A DNA stretch of 64,000 nt from Saccharospirillum sp. (GTDB taxonomy: Bacteria > Pseudomonadota > Gammaproteobacteria > Pseudomonadales > Natronospirillaceae): contig JAGYIL010000001.1 in assembly GCA_018402545.1 (NCBI GenBank), positions 744,001-808,000 of the forward strand, written 5' to 3'. The position numbers were made by a program, and so were the translations under genes. A model generated the notes under the pieces. That model saw only the letters and a program-made list of their open reading frames with translations, made no database searches and was not told the DNA's origin. This document shows positions 53,765 to 63,068 of the stretch, piece by piece. Position 1 is the stretch's first letter. Each line of letters starts with the position of its first letter.

Positions 53765-54517
53765 ATGTTTACACTGGTGCAACACCCGGATAGCTGGATT
53801 ACCCATACCCAGGCCCATCAGGTTCACAGCCTGAAACGCATGCCCGCGCAACCGGACGAGACCCGTTCGTTCAGTCGTGGCACGCTTTCCAAAGCCGATA
53901 CGTCAAGCTGGGCACTGATCAAACCAGTAGAAGGCGTTATCGGATTGTCGGCCGAGGGTACGCGCCTGTTTGCGCTGGAGACCGACGACTGCTGGTGCGG
54001 CCAGGTTGGCGAGGTGCTGGAATGGTTTCAGGAAGGGGCGGTAACGCTCGATATCTGGCACTGGTCCAGCATTGAAGCGACCGATGTACCCACCCTGATC
54101 GGTGGCTTCAACGATGCGGCCCTGAAACTGGCGCTGCACAATTCGAAAATGCCCCAGGATCCGGCGCCCGGGTTCGAATTCTTCAAATCCGGAGATGTCA
54201 TCATCCGCGAGGGCGAGCCGGCCGATTGTGTGTTTACCCTGATCGAAGGGCGTGCCCGAGTCATGCGCGAAGGCGTGCAGTTGGGTGTTGCGCGGGAAGG
54301 CGAAATTCTCGGGTTGCAGGCCATGCTCCTGCACTCAACGCGCACTGCTTCGGTCATTGCCGAAGGGAATTGCAGCGCGGTCAGGGTCGATTACGACAAA
54401 TTTCAGCATTTGATTGCCTCCCGTCCCGAACTCGTACTCTCAACGCTGGAAACCATGGCCAAACACATTGAACGGATGAATACCCGTTTGCTGGAGGCCG
54501 GGTCGGACCCTTCCTGA
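53765..54517 (+). CDS. Cyclic nucleotide-binding domain protein without DNA-binding domain
   Basis: 250 residues. The N-terminal 135 residues contain no recognised domain. A cNMP/Crp-like beta-roll spans about 138-235 (FKSGDVIIREGEPADCVFTL, then LGVAREGEILGLQAML and RTASVIAEGNCSAVRVDYD), but the phosphate-binding cassette lacks the usual RT-A pair in a GE[ILV]A(L)..RTA arrangement only partly (RTASV is present). No winged helix follows; the end is a single helix. So it is likely a sensor or scaffold and not a transcription factor. It follows the EAL-HDOD gene by 51 bp and is probably its partner. Confidence 0.75.
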   Translation: MFTLVQHPDSWITHTQAHQVHSLKRMPAQPDETRSFSRGTLSKADTSSWALIKPVEGVIGLSAEGTRLFALETDDCWCGQVGEVLEWFQEGAVTLDIWHWSSIEATDVPTLIGGFNDAALKLALHNSKMPQDPAPGFEFFKSGDVIIREGEPADCVFTLIEGRARVMREGVQLGVAREGEILGLQAMLLHSTRTASVIAEGNCSAVRVDYDKFQHLIASRPELVLSTLETMAKHIERMNTRLLEAGSDPS

Positions 54518-54538
54518 CCAGCCAGCTTGCTGACAGGC

Positions 54539-54564
54539 AAAAAAAGCCCGCCGGATCGGCGGGC
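54539..54564 (-). terminator. Intrinsic terminator of ilvC
   Basis: On the minus strand the stem GCCCGCCG ATC CGGCGGGC is followed by TTTTTTT (plus-strand A-run at 54539-54545). An eight-bp perfect stem with a three-base loop, 57 bp beyond the ilvC stop. On the plus strand no T-run follows, so it serves ilvC. Confidence 0.85.
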
Positions 54565-54620
54565 CAATGCTCACTCCCTTTTGGGGACCTCACTGAGACC
54601 GGTTAAGGTCCCGTCTGCCA

Positions 54621-56102
54621 TCAGGCTTCGACGAGACGCTTCATATCCGTCATGTAGCCGCGCAGTTCTTCGCCAATCCACTCGATGGGGTGGTTGCGAA
54701 TGGCGGTGTTTACCTTGATCAGCTCAATGTTATCAACCTGGCCGGATACAGCGCCCAGGCCCTTGCCGATGACATCGGTGCCGACCTTTGGCATGAAATG
54801 TTCGGCCAGCAAAGGAACGGCCGCGTTGGCGAACAAATAGTTGCCGTATTCGGCGGTGTCACTGATCACCACGTTCATTTCATACAGCTTCTTACGCGCA
54901 ATGGTATTGGCGATCAGCGGCAGCTCGTGCAGCGATTCGTAATAGGCGCTTTCTTCAATGATGCCGCTTTCGACCATGGTCTCGAACGCCAGTTCAACAC
55001 CGGCCTTGACCATGGCGACCATCAGAATGCCGTTATCAAAGTATTCCTGTTCGTCCAGGTCGTTGGCCGACACCGGCGTTTGTTCGAAGGCCGTTTTGCC
55101 GGTGGCTTCACGCCAGCCGAACAGGTCTTTGTCGTCGTTGGCCCAGTCGGCCATCATGGTTTCGCTGAAGTGGCCGCTGATGATGTCGTCCTGGTGTTTC
55201 TGGAACAAGGGGCGCATCAGTTCCTTGAGTTCTTCCGACAACTGGTAAGCGCGAATCTTGGCCGGGTTGCTCAGGCGGTCCATCATGGTGGTGATGCCAC
55301 CGTGCTTGAGCGCCTCGGTTACGGTTTCCCAGCCGTACTGCACCAGCTTGCTGGCGTAGGTTTTGTCAACGCCTTCGGCAACCATCTTGTCGAAGCACAG
55401 CAGCGAGCCAGCCTGCAGCATGCCGCAAAGAATGGTTTGCTCGCCCATCAGGTCGGATTTCACTTCGGCTACAAAGGAGCTTTCCAGTACGCCGGCACGG
55501 TGACCACCGGTGGCTGCAGCCCAGGCCTTGGCGATCTCAAAGCCTTCGCCTTTCGGGTCGTTTTCCGGGTGAACGGCGATCAGTGTCGGTACACCAAAGC
55601 CACGCTTGTACTCTTCACGCACTTCGGTACCCGGGCATTTCGGGGCAACCATTACGACCGTGATGTCGTCACGAATCTTCTGGCCGACTTCGACGATGTT
55701 GAAGCCGTGTGAATAGCCGAGGGTCGCGCCTTTTTTCATCAGCGGCATCACTGTCTCAACAACGTTGCTGTGCTGTTTGTCCGGCGTCAGGTTGACGACC
55801 AAGTCTGCCTGGGGAATCAGGTTTTCATAGGAGCCTACCTGAAAACCGTTTTCGCTGGCGTTCTTCCACGACTGGCGTTTTTCATCAATGGCGGCCTGGC
55901 GCAGGGCATAGGAAACATCCAGACCCGAGTCACGCATGTTCAGGCCCTGGTTCAAACCCTGGGCACCGCAACCGACGATGACCACTTTCTTGCCCTTGAG
56001 CACGTCGCACTCATTGGCGAATTCAGATTTTTCCATGAACCGGCACTTACCCAGTTGGGCTAGCTGCTGGCGAAGATTCAGGGTGTTGAAGTAATTGCTC
56101 AT
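54621..56102 (-). CDS. ilvC: Ketol-acid reductoisomerase, class II (long form)
   Basis: 493 residues from ATG 56102 ([17 protein letters not shown]); an upstream ATG at 56138 has no homology. The length and duplicated C-terminal knotted domain identify the class II plant/enterobacterial type. NADPH-binding [20 protein letters not shown], and the metal/acid residues in [20 protein letters not shown] are visible. It isomerises and reduces acetolactate made by IlvIH. Although the enzyme acts in the same pathway as the ilvIH genes 3 kb away, it lies on the other strand with its own promoter and terminator. Confidence 0.96.
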   Translation of the reverse strand: MSNYFNTLNLRQQLAQLGKCRFMEKSEFANECDVLKGKKVVIVGCGAQGLNQGLNMRDSGLDVSYALRQAAIDEKRQSWKNASENGFQVGSYENLIPQADLVVNLTPDKQHSNVVETVMPLMKKGATLGYSHGFNIVEVGQKIRDDITVVMVAPKCPGTEVREEYKRGFGVPTLIAVHPENDPKGEGFEIAKAWAAATGGHRAGVLESSFVAEVKSDLMGEQTILCGMLQAGSLLCFDKMVAEGVDKTYASKLVQYGWETVTEALKHGGITTMMDRLSNPAKIRAYQLSEELKELMRPLFQKHQDDIISGHFSETMMADWANDDKDLFGWREATGKTAFEQTPVSANDLDEQEYFDNGILMVAMVKAGVELAFETMVESGIIEESAYYESLHELPLIANTIARKKLYEMNVVISDTAEYGNYLFANAAVPLLAEHFMPKVGTDVIGKGLGAVSGQVDNIELIKVNTAIRNHPIEWIGEELRGYMTDMKRLVEA

Positions 56103-56258
56103 GCTGTGTCCTGTAAACGCTGAAGGTGGTTTATCCACCGTTGCAAGGGAGTGTACAGAAGTGGGAATGTTGCTGGAAATGAATTGTTGGCAATCAGGTG
56201 TTGCTAAAAAGGGAATAATACCCGACCCCCAGGACCAAACCGCTCAGCCTAAACAGAG

Positions 56259-56323
56259 ACCGCTTGCTACCGGATAAAACCGTTTGTCGTAACAGAGACT
56301 CGTCATCGAGTCGCACCGTTAGT
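56259..56323 (+). promoter_or_regulatory. Candidate LytTR operator sites
   Basis: ACCGTTTGT (56279-56287) and ACCGTTAGT (56315-56323) fit the LytTR half-site consensus [TA][AC][CA]GTTN[AG][TG] at every position; ACCGCTTGC (56259-56267) is a near match 20 bp before the first, close to the usual direct-repeat period of about 21 bp. All lie within 100 bp upstream of the operon that encodes a LytTR regulator. The word AACAGAGAC is repeated at 56252 and 56291. Confidence 0.5.
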
Positions 56324-56355
56324 CTGGCGTTCAACATAGCCTGTGGAGCGAATTC

Positions 56356-57375
56356 GTGACGTTGAAAAGAACGACCCTGTTGCTGGGCCTGGTAGTGAGC
56401 TGTGCCGGTCTCAAAGCGGAACCGGCGACACCTGCCGGAAGTGAAGCCTATAGCAACGCAGTATCACCAATCATCGGGTATGGCCCGGTCTATGGCACTG
56501 TCCTGGGCGCCGCATGGTTCCGGTATCCGGCCCCTGGAGCAGAACTGGAGCGTCCCGTCTACCGGGACGTTTTTATACAGGGGACGGTCGGGGGGCAGTT
56601 CAATTTGCAGATTCGCCGGCGTCAGCCCGATCTCTGGCCCGAGTGGGAACATTCACTAGCTCTGTCGGCAGATAACTTCTTTGACTATGAATTCCCCGAT
56701 GGTGCCTCGGATTATCAGCGTTTTGATCGCTGGCGCCTGACGCTGGAAAACGAAATGAGCCGGACGATCAGCGGTCCGTTGTCGGTGTTGGGACGCCTGT
56801 CGGTTGCTGGTCGGTTACACGAACGCGATGGTGACGACGTGAACGCCTACCCGGGGCTGGGCCTGCGTTGGGATAGCCGGGATACCGGAATCAACCCCCG
56901 GCGGGGCACCTATGCGGAGATTGCCGCCGATGTTCAGCCGGATGCTTTGCACAGCAAGCAACTGGATCAGACAGGCTGGCGTGGCGGACTGGACGTTCGT
57001 CGCTACTTTCCTCTGCCCGGTGCCTCGGTTTTGGCGCTGCGTTTTGAAGGCAATGCCACCGACGGTGAGGTATTTGATGCCGCCCTCGGTGGCGATACGC
57101 AGTTGCGAGGTTATGTAGCCCGGCGGTTTGTTGGCGACTCGAGCATGGCCGCCCAGGCCGAAGTCCGATTCCCGCTGATCAGTTGGGTATCGGGTGTCGC
57201 CTTTGCCGAAACCGGTTGGATACAGGACGGCCATCATGCTGAAACTCCCTCCAGTATAGGCGGTGGTTTGCGATTCGGGTTGCCTCCCGATGGCGAGATG
57301 AAGGTGCGCGCCGACCTGGGTATGTCAGCCGAAGGCGATGTTCAATTCTTTGTCAGTTTTAATCAGGTGTTTTAG
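56356..57375 (+). CDS. Omp85-type barrel-only outer-membrane protein
   Basis: 339 residues from GTG 56356 with GGAG upstream. A signal peptide (about 1-21) is followed by a beta-barrel with no POTRA domains. The Omp85 barrel signatures are present: GLGLRWDSRDTGINPRRGTY (the strand pair with DSRD), GGDTQLRGY (the conserved FxGxxxxRGY loop) and SFNQVF at the C terminus ending in Phe. Related short proteins without POTRA occur as C-terminal modules of patatin-like PlpD and in stand-alone forms of unknown function. First gene of the eight-gene operon; followed immediately by the next gene. Confidence 0.8.
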   Translation: MTLKRTTLLLGLVVSCAGLKAEPATPAGSEAYSNAVSPIIGYGPVYGTVLGAAWFRYPAPGAELERPVYRDVFIQGTVGGQFNLQIRRRQPDLWPEWEHSLALSADNFFDYEFPDGASDYQRFDRWRLTLENEMSRTISGPLSVLGRLSVAGRLHERDGDDVNAYPGLGLRWDSRDTGINPRRGTYAEIAADVQPDALHSKQLDQTGWRGGLDVRRYFPLPGASVLALRFEGNATDGEVFDAALGGDTQLRGYVARRFVGDSSMAAQAEVRFPLISWVSGVAFAETGWIQDGHHAETPSSIGGGLRFGLPPDGEMKVRADLGMSAEGDVQFFVSFNQVF

Positions 57376-58485
57376 ATGCTGAAGCCAAAGACATTGCTGA
57401 ATATCGTCACTGGCGCTTGTCTGCTGATGATAACAATACCAGCGGTTTGGGCATTGGACTGGCGGCTGGACGCTGAGTGGGAGGCAAGCCGGCAGGACAC
57501 CGTATCGGCACCTCTGGCATTGGTCGATGCCAGCCCCTTTGCCTGGTCGCAGCGCTATGATCTGTCGTTGTCGGATGCCGGTGCCGGACTGGATGTGCGC
57601 TTCGAACCCGATAATTCAGGAGGCACCGAGCCGGAATGGACGGTCAGGCAGGCGTATTACGATGCCGGGCTGGGCGACTATGAAGTGACGTTGGGGCAAA
57701 AACATCTGCACTGGGATTACGGCTTTCTGGCCAATCCGCTCAACTGGGTGGGGCCTGCTGATGGCCGCGCGGAATTTATGGCAGAGCCGCTGGTGTCGGT
57801 GCAACAGTTTCGGGGTATCAGTACCGACCAGGCGGTCTGTACGCTGCGCCTGGAAAATCAGCAGGAGCTTTGTCTGGTGCGAACCCAGGGGTTTTCCGGT
57901 GCCGTGGACTGGCAGGTGGCGGCGGGTTATGAGGCAGGCTGGCAGCTGGGTGCCGGTGCATCCTGGGTTCCCGGTCAACGCTGGGAGTATCATGGGTCGC
58001 TGACCTGGTATGAAGCGGCGCTGCAGCGAAGCTATCGGAATGGCCGGCTGTTAACAGAGCACGAATCCGCCTGGAATATACTGGTTGGAGCCAGCACCAG
58101 CGGCCAGGGTGGCTGGCAGCTATTGCTCGAACATCATCTGGATACCCGGGCACTGTCAGCGGATGACTGGTCACAGGTACGGCAGGATCTGGAAGCAGAG
58201 GCTGATGGTGCGCTGGCACCTGCCTGGCAGGGCGAGCCGCTGACGGCGCACCGCTCACTGGTCCGCCTGACGCAAAACTGGAACGACTGGGACCTGACCG
58301 GAGCACTGATCGGGCTCTGGGCCGGGGAGCCAACGGCATTGACCGAGCTAGAACTGGCCTACGCCTGGACGCAAAACGCAGCACTGACGCTGGGCTGGCA
58401 GACGACGCCCGCCTCGGGCATGCTGGGTCAGATTGGGCAGGGCGACCGCTACACATTGGGCGTTAATTGGGTATTGGCACCATGA
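57376..58485 (+). CDS. Predicted outer-membrane beta-barrel protein
   Basis: 369 residues, starting 1 bp after the previous stop. Signal peptide about 1-26 (ending IPAVWA). The mature protein is rich in alternating aromatic strands (WEYHGSLTWYEAAL, WQLLLEHHLDT) as in porins; the segment DYEVTLGQKHLHWDYGFLAN is the most distinctive and resembles substrate-binding loops of DUF1302-type barrels only loosely. It ends in VNWVLAP and not in Phe or Tyr. Family not recognised. Overlaps the kinase ATG by 4 bp. Confidence 0.6.
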   Translation: MLKPKTLLNIVTGACLLMITIPAVWALDWRLDAEWEASRQDTVSAPLALVDASPFAWSQRYDLSLSDAGAGLDVRFEPDNSGGTEPEWTVRQAYYDAGLGDYEVTLGQKHLHWDYGFLANPLNWVGPADGRAEFMAEPLVSVQQFRGISTDQAVCTLRLENQQELCLVRTQGFSGAVDWQVAAGYEAGWQLGAGASWVPGQRWEYHGSLTWYEAALQRSYRNGRLLTEHESAWNILVGASTSGQGGWQLLLEHHLDTRALSADDWSQVRQDLEAEADGALAPAWQGEPLTAHRSLVRLTQNWNDWDLTGALIGLWAGEPTALTELELAYAWTQNAALTLGWQTTPASGMLGQIGQGDRYTLGVNWVLAP

Positions 58486-59561
58486 AAAAGTTTCCGGGTA
58501 TGTATCAACACAGTTTTGCCGACAGCTCGCTGCGCGAATGGGTGTTTGGTGTGGGTATAACGCTGATCGCCTGTGCGCTGATCGCCTGGCTGACGTCTCT
58601 GATGAACGGCGCCAGCTATTGGATGAACCTGAGGATCTCGCTCGGGTTCGGCGTCTCCTGCGTAGTGACGATTAACCTGGCTCACCTGGCCTGGCCGGAT
58701 CGAACGGATCTGTTTCGTAACAGCCTGGGCATGGTCATCGGGGTCGCGATTGGCATGGTCAATCTGTTGTCTGCTGTGTTCGGCAACCCGTTTCAGATCG
58801 ATTTTCGCGAGCATTGGGCGATGATGCTTGGCAATCTGGTGATATCGGCTGCATTCAGTCTGATTGTTTTCTACTTTTTTTACTCCACCTATCGGGTTCA
58901 ACGGTTGGGGCGAGAAGTAACCGAGCAGCAACTGGTCGCCTCGCAGAAAGACAAGGACTTGCTGCTCAGCCGGTTGAAACTGATGCAGAGCCAGATTGAA
59001 CCGCATTTTCTGTTCAATACACTGGCTAATGTGCAGGGCCTGATAGATCAGGACAGTGTGGCCGCGAAACGGCTGATTGGCGAACTGACAACCATGCTGC
59101 GGGTCAGCTTGCGCCGGACCCGTCAGGGCACCACCCGGCTTGCCGATGAGCTGACTCTGATTCGCAGTTATCTGGCCATTCAGGCGATTCGCATGGGCAA
59201 TCGACTGTCGTTCGACGTTGATGCGCCAGACGCTTTGGGCGAGCTGCCGTTGCCGCCGCTGATGATTCAGCCACTGGTGGAAAATGCCGTTATCCACGGT
59301 ATTGAACCCAGCACGTCCGGCGGCGAGGTGAGGGTAATCGTGCGGTTGGAAGGCGAAGTGCTGCAGATTGCTGTGGTTGATACCGGGCTGGGTCTGGGCC
59401 AGGCGCCGGTTTCAAGCGGTGAGGGAGTCGGGCTCAGTAACATTCGCGAGCGGCTGCGACTGCTCTATGAAGGTCGCGCTGCACTGACGCTGAAAGCCAG
59501 CGTTTCTGGCGGAACGGAGGCGCTTTTGATGGTGCCAGTTAATGCAGGGGGCGAGGTGTAA
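58482..59561 (+). CDS. LytS/YehU-type sensor histidine kinase
   Basis: 359 residues from ATG 58482 (ATGA overlap). Four membrane helices cover about 20-135, with a short cytoplasmic coiled coil after them. The His_kinase domain has the phosphoacceptor in QSQIEPHFLFNTL (H175), and the ATPase domain has PLVENAVIHGI (N-box), VDTGLGLG (G1) and GVGLSNIRERL (G2). These kinases pair with LytTR regulators, encoded 38 bp downstream. No extracellular sensor domain, so the signal is probably detected in the membrane, e.g. a lipid or peptide. Confidence 0.92.
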   Translation: MKKFPGMYQHSFADSSLREWVFGVGITLIACALIAWLTSLMNGASYWMNLRISLGFGVSCVVTINLAHLAWPDRTDLFRNSLGMVIGVAIGMVNLLSAVFGNPFQIDFREHWAMMLGNLVISAAFSLIVFYFFYSTYRVQRLGREVTEQQLVASQKDKDLLLSRLKLMQSQIEPHFLFNTLANVQGLIDQDSVAAKRLIGELTTMLRVSLRRTRQGTTRLADELTLIRSYLAIQAIRMGNRLSFDVDAPDALGELPLPPLMIQPLVENAVIHGIEPSTSGGEVRVIVRLEGEVLQIAVVDTGLGLGQAPVSSGEGVGLSNIRERLRLLYEGRAALTLKASVSGGTEALLMVPVNAGGEV

Positions 59562-59598
59562 ACCTTGCCTGTTCAAAACCCGACGGATGACTTAACTC

Positions 59599-60372
59599 AT
59601 GGCTGAACTGACTGCGCTCATCGCCGACGACGAACCCGTTCTGCGCTATCACCTCAACCGGATTCTGAGCGATCTCTGGTCAGACCTGGACATCGTCGCC
59701 ATGGCGGCAACCGGCGAGGAAGCCTGGCAACTGATCGATACCGTTCGGCCCCAGGTGGTTTTCCTGGACATCAAAATGCCAGGGCTGACGGGCCTGGAGG
59801 TTGCCGAGCGCATGCAGCAGGCGGGCCTTACCCGGGACTGTGCCGTAGTCTTTCTGACTGCCTATGACGAGTACGCCGTTGAGGCATTCGAGCGCGAAGC
59901 GGTCGACTATCTGCTCAAACCCATCGACGAAACACGACTTGAGCGCACCCGGGATCGCATACTCCAGCGGCTTGAGCGCCCCGCGACGGCTCAGGTCGAT
60001 CTGGCCGATCTAAAACGGCTGTTGTCGGCTGGCGAGGCGGGCAATGGTCCATTGCGCTGGCTGAACGCTCACCGTGGTGAGGATATCTACGTTATCGATG
60101 TTGAATCCGTCTTGTATTTCCTGGCGGAAGACAAATACACCACCGTGGTTACCGCAGACGGCGAGTATCTGATTCGCAAGTCGCTCAAACAGCTGGAAGC
60201 CGAGCTGGATAACCAGCAATTCTGGCGTATCCATCGTTCGACTCTGGTGCAGGTCGCCTCTATAGACCGGGTTGAACGAACCTTTTCCGGGCAGCTGAAA
60301 GTTCATATGAAAAGTGGCCGTAACCCGCTCATTGTCAGCCGTCGGTTTTCGGACCGGTTCAAGCAAATGTAA
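59599..60372 (+). CDS. LytTR-family response regulator
   Basis: 257 residues. Receiver domain (about 5-120): acidic pair in IADDEP, phosphoacceptor D57 in VVFLDIKMPG, T in FLTAYDEYAVEAF, and K in YLLKPID. The LytTR DNA-binding domain (about 150-255) begins LNAHRGEDIYVID, with YFLAEDKYTTVVTADGEYLI and FWRIHRSTLVQV. LytTR proteins bind direct repeats near promoters; candidate sites precede the operon. Likely autoregulates the operon in response to the LytS-type kinase. Confidence 0.93.
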   Translation: MAELTALIADDEPVLRYHLNRILSDLWSDLDIVAMAATGEEAWQLIDTVRPQVVFLDIKMPGLTGLEVAERMQQAGLTRDCAVVFLTAYDEYAVEAFEREAVDYLLKPIDETRLERTRDRILQRLERPATAQVDLADLKRLLSAGEAGNGPLRWLNAHRGEDIYVIDVESVLYFLAEDKYTTVVTADGEYLIRKSLKQLEAELDNQQFWRIHRSTLVQVASIDRVERTFSGQLKVHMKSGRNPLIVSRRFSDRFKQM

Positions 60373-60497
60373 GTCATGTCCCGCCATTAGACAGCACCCG
60401 CTACCGCTCATTCCGCCGCAGAACCGTTCATCGAAAACACCCGTTCGTGCGCTTTCAGCCCGCTAGAGTGACGTCGAATTCTTAACGGAGCGACGAC

Positions 60498-61145
60498 ATG
60501 CGGCAATTTATTCTGATTATTCTGGTCAGCATTAGCTGGGCATCAGCGGCCTTTGCCGAGGTTGACCACACCAGCCCGGAACTGACCCGGGCATACCAGC
60601 AGTACCTGGCAGCAACCGAAGGCGATAAACGCGCGGTCGATGAGGCCGTTGAGGCATTTGAGACACTGCTTGAAGCGCATCCCGGCGACCCGCTGATACT
60701 GGTTCTGCTGGGCAGCAGCCAGACCTTGCAGGGGCGCGACGCCTGGATGCCCTGGAACAAGATGAGCCTGACCGAAGACGGCCTCGCCGCCATGAGTACT
60801 GCGCAGCAATGGCTGGGTCCTGAACACGATGAGCAGAGGTTCGATGGCTTGCCGGTCAGCCTTCAGGTTAAAGCCCTGGCAGGCATTACCTTTACCCAGG
60901 TTCCGGACTTTTTCGGCCGGTTTGAGCAGGGATATCAGCTGTTGCTCGACGCCAGCCAGAGCCCGTTGCTGGAAGAGGTGCCTGCACAAAGCCATAGCCA
61001 CATTCATTTCTACGCCGCCCGGGCTGCACGTCAGGCCGACGAGTCGGAACGCCAGATCATGTTGCTCAAGCGCCTGGCCGATCTGCCGGTGGATAATGAC
61101 TATACCGCTGCGGCACGCGATGCGCTGGCAGCAGCGGGAGAGTGA
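60498..61145 (+). CDS. Secreted helical protein of unknown function
   Basis: 215 residues with a clear signal peptide (about 1-20, MRQFILIILVSISWASAAFA). The mature protein is alpha-helical with TPR-like spacing (ELTRAYQQYLAATEGDKRAV, AVEAFETLLEAHPGDPLILV), consistent with a periplasmic repeat scaffold. No cysteines, no lipobox. ATG follows GGAGCGACG. One base separates it from the ABC ATPase gene, so it belongs to the same operon and presumably works with the transporter. Confidence 0.6.
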   Translation: MRQFILIILVSISWASAAFAEVDHTSPELTRAYQQYLAATEGDKRAVDEAVEAFETLLEAHPGDPLILVLLGSSQTLQGRDAWMPWNKMSLTEDGLAAMSTAQQWLGPEHDEQRFDGLPVSLQVKALAGITFTQVPDFFGRFEQGYQLLLDASQSPLLEEVPAQSHSHIHFYAARAARQADESERQIMLLKRLADLPVDNDYTAAARDALAAAGE

Positions 61146-61146
61146 C

Positions 61147-61857
61147 ATGACCCTGATGACGGTGGACAAGGTGTCCAAAAGCTACCGCGTGGGAGAGACG
61201 GACCAGAGGGTGCTCTCGGGTGTCGACCTGTCGTTGCAGACCGGTGAGTTCGTGGGGTTGGTAGGGCCTTCCGGTTGTGGCAAGACCACCTTGCTGAATA
61301 TCTGCGGCCTGATTGATCAGCCAGACAGCGGTCAGTTGTACTGGCACGATCGTGCGTTGACCGGGCTGTCCGGTGCGGCTCTGACCGACTTGCGCCGCCG
61401 GACCTTTGGCTTCGTGTTTCAGGAGTTCAATCTGATTCCGGTAATGAGCGCGCGCGACAATATCGCTTATCCGCTCATGCTCCTGGGGTTGTCCCGAAAG
61501 GAGCAGGCCGAGCGCGTTACCGCGCTGGCCAACGCCGTGGGAATCGGCTCATTGCTGGACAAACGACCTGCGCATCTCTCTGGCGGCCAGCGCCAGCGTG
61601 TGGCCATAGCCCGGGCACTGGCCAAACGTCCCGAGCTGATCATAGCCGATGAACCCACCGCCAGCCTCGATGAGGAAACCGCCCTGACCGTTGTTGACCT
61701 GCTGCGCACACTAAGCCGCGAATTCAACACAACGGTACTGGTCGCGACCCACGACATCCGGCTGTCGCGCTGGTGTGACCGGCTTATTCGCTTGCACCAG
61801 GGGCGTTTGCAGAGCGAAACCCGCCAGCCAGCACCGGTCAGGGAGGGAGCGATATGA
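61147..61857 (+). CDS. ABC transporter ATP-binding protein, LolD/MacB type
   Basis: 236 residues. Walker A GPSGCGKTT (40-48), Q-loop FQEFNLIPVMSARDNIAYPL (the LolD/MacB-type), signature LSGGQRQRVAIARAL, Walker B LIIADEPTASLD and H-loop ATHD are complete. The subfamily works with FtsX-fold permeases to drive mechanotransmission, e.g. lipoprotein release by LolCDE or export by MacAB. Starts 1 bp after the previous stop and overlaps the permease start by ATGA. Confidence 0.9.
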   Translation: MTLMTVDKVSKSYRVGETDQRVLSGVDLSLQTGEFVGLVGPSGCGKTTLLNICGLIDQPDSGQLYWHDRALTGLSGAALTDLRRRTFGFVFQEFNLIPVMSARDNIAYPLMLLGLSRKEQAERVTALANAVGIGSLLDKRPAHLSGGQRQRVAIARALAKRPELIIADEPTASLDEETALTVVDLLRTLSREFNTTVLVATHDIRLSRWCDRLIRLHQGRLQSETRQPAPVREGAI

Positions 61858-63068
61858 AATGGTTTTTACTGGCCTGGAGCAACCTGGGCCGCAACCGCCG
61901 CCGGACGCTGGCCACGCTGTTACTCACCGCGATTGGCGTAACCGGTATCATGGCCACCAGCGGGTTTGCGCTCTATACCTACGATTCATTGCGCGAGTTT
62001 GCCATGCGTGACAAAGGCCATGTGATTCTGACGCACCCGTCGTTTTACCGGGAGCAGGAAGATTATCCGTTGCACTTTGGTCTCGACAACGCCGATAGCC
62101 TGGAACAGGCGCTGCGGCAGGACCGGCGGGTGCGCAACACCCTGGCGACGGTCGAATTCAGTGGGCTGATCACCAACGGCGATAAATCCACCATCTTTGT
62201 TGGCGAAGGGGTTGAACCTGAATTGTTTCAGGTGCGCGGCCCGTCCATGCGCCTGGATGCTGGCCGCCTGTTTGGCGTCGCCAATTCAGATGGCGGCGCA
62301 CAGGCCCTGGTCGGTAGAAGTCTGGCCGGCAATTTGAAGGTGGGCGTGGGCGATGGGCTGACGCTGATGAGTACGACGGTGGATGGTGCACTCAATGCCA
62401 TTGATGTAACCGTGCGGGGCATTGTATCCACGGGCGTCCCCGAGCTGGACAGCCGCCTGGTCATGACCCGTATAACCGATGCACAGCGCCTGCTGAACAG
62501 TGATCGGATTACCCGTCTGGGTGTCTATCTCAATGACAGTGCGCAAGCGGATGCCTTCTATAACAGCCTGCAGGAGCAGTATCCGGACTTGGGAATTACG
62601 GCCTGGCACGAACGGGCTTTTTTCTACACCAGCGTACGTAACCTCTATAACCGCATTTTTGGTGTGATGGGTCTGGTTATTCTGGCCATGGTTGGTTTTG
62701 CCGTCTTCAACACCGCTTCAATGAGTGTGATGGAGCGCACCCGCGAAATTGGAGCACTGGCTGCGATGGGGACTCGACGAGGCGAGATTCTGCGCTTGTT
62801 CTTGATGGAAGCCGGACTGATCGGGTTGCTTGGTAGTCTGGTCGGGCTCTTGTTGTCCGGGTTGCTGTCGTTGGGGCTGATGGTTTTTGAGGTACAAATG
62901 CCACCGCCACCGGGCCAAACCGAGGGTTACCCGTTGCAGGTTTACTGGTCTGCCGAAATGGCCGTGATCAGCTCGGCCATTGTCGTGGTATTGGCTGCCC
63001 TTGCCAGTGGCGTAGCCACGTTCCGGGGTGTTCGCAAACCCATAGTGGAGGCACTGAATTATGCGTAA
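61854..63068 (+). CDS. FtsX/MacB-type ABC permease
   Basis: 404 residues. Architecture of FtsX-fold permeases: helix 1 at about 21-45 (RTLATLLLTAIGVTGIMATS), a large periplasmic domain (about 46-265), then three helices (about 270-300, 320-345, 370-395). The segment FNTASMSVMERTREIGALAA is the FtsX hallmark. It starts inside the end of the ATPase gene. A single permease encoded here would form a homodimer, in contrast to the LolC/LolE pair. Confidence 0.88.
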   Translation: MKWFLLAWSNLGRNRRRTLATLLLTAIGVTGIMATSGFALYTYDSLREFAMRDKGHVILTHPSFYREQEDYPLHFGLDNADSLEQALRQDRRVRNTLATVEFSGLITNGDKSTIFVGEGVEPELFQVRGPSMRLDAGRLFGVANSDGGAQALVGRSLAGNLKVGVGDGLTLMSTTVDGALNAIDVTVRGIVSTGVPELDSRLVMTRITDAQRLLNSDRITRLGVYLNDSAQADAFYNSLQEQYPDLGITAWHERAFFYTSVRNLYNRIFGVMGLVILAMVGFAVFNTASMSVMERTREIGALAAMGTRRGEILRLFLMEAGLIGLLGSLVGLLLSGLLSLGLMVFEVQMPPPPGQTEGYPLQVYWSAEMAVISSAIVVVLAALASGVATFRGVRKPIVEALNYA

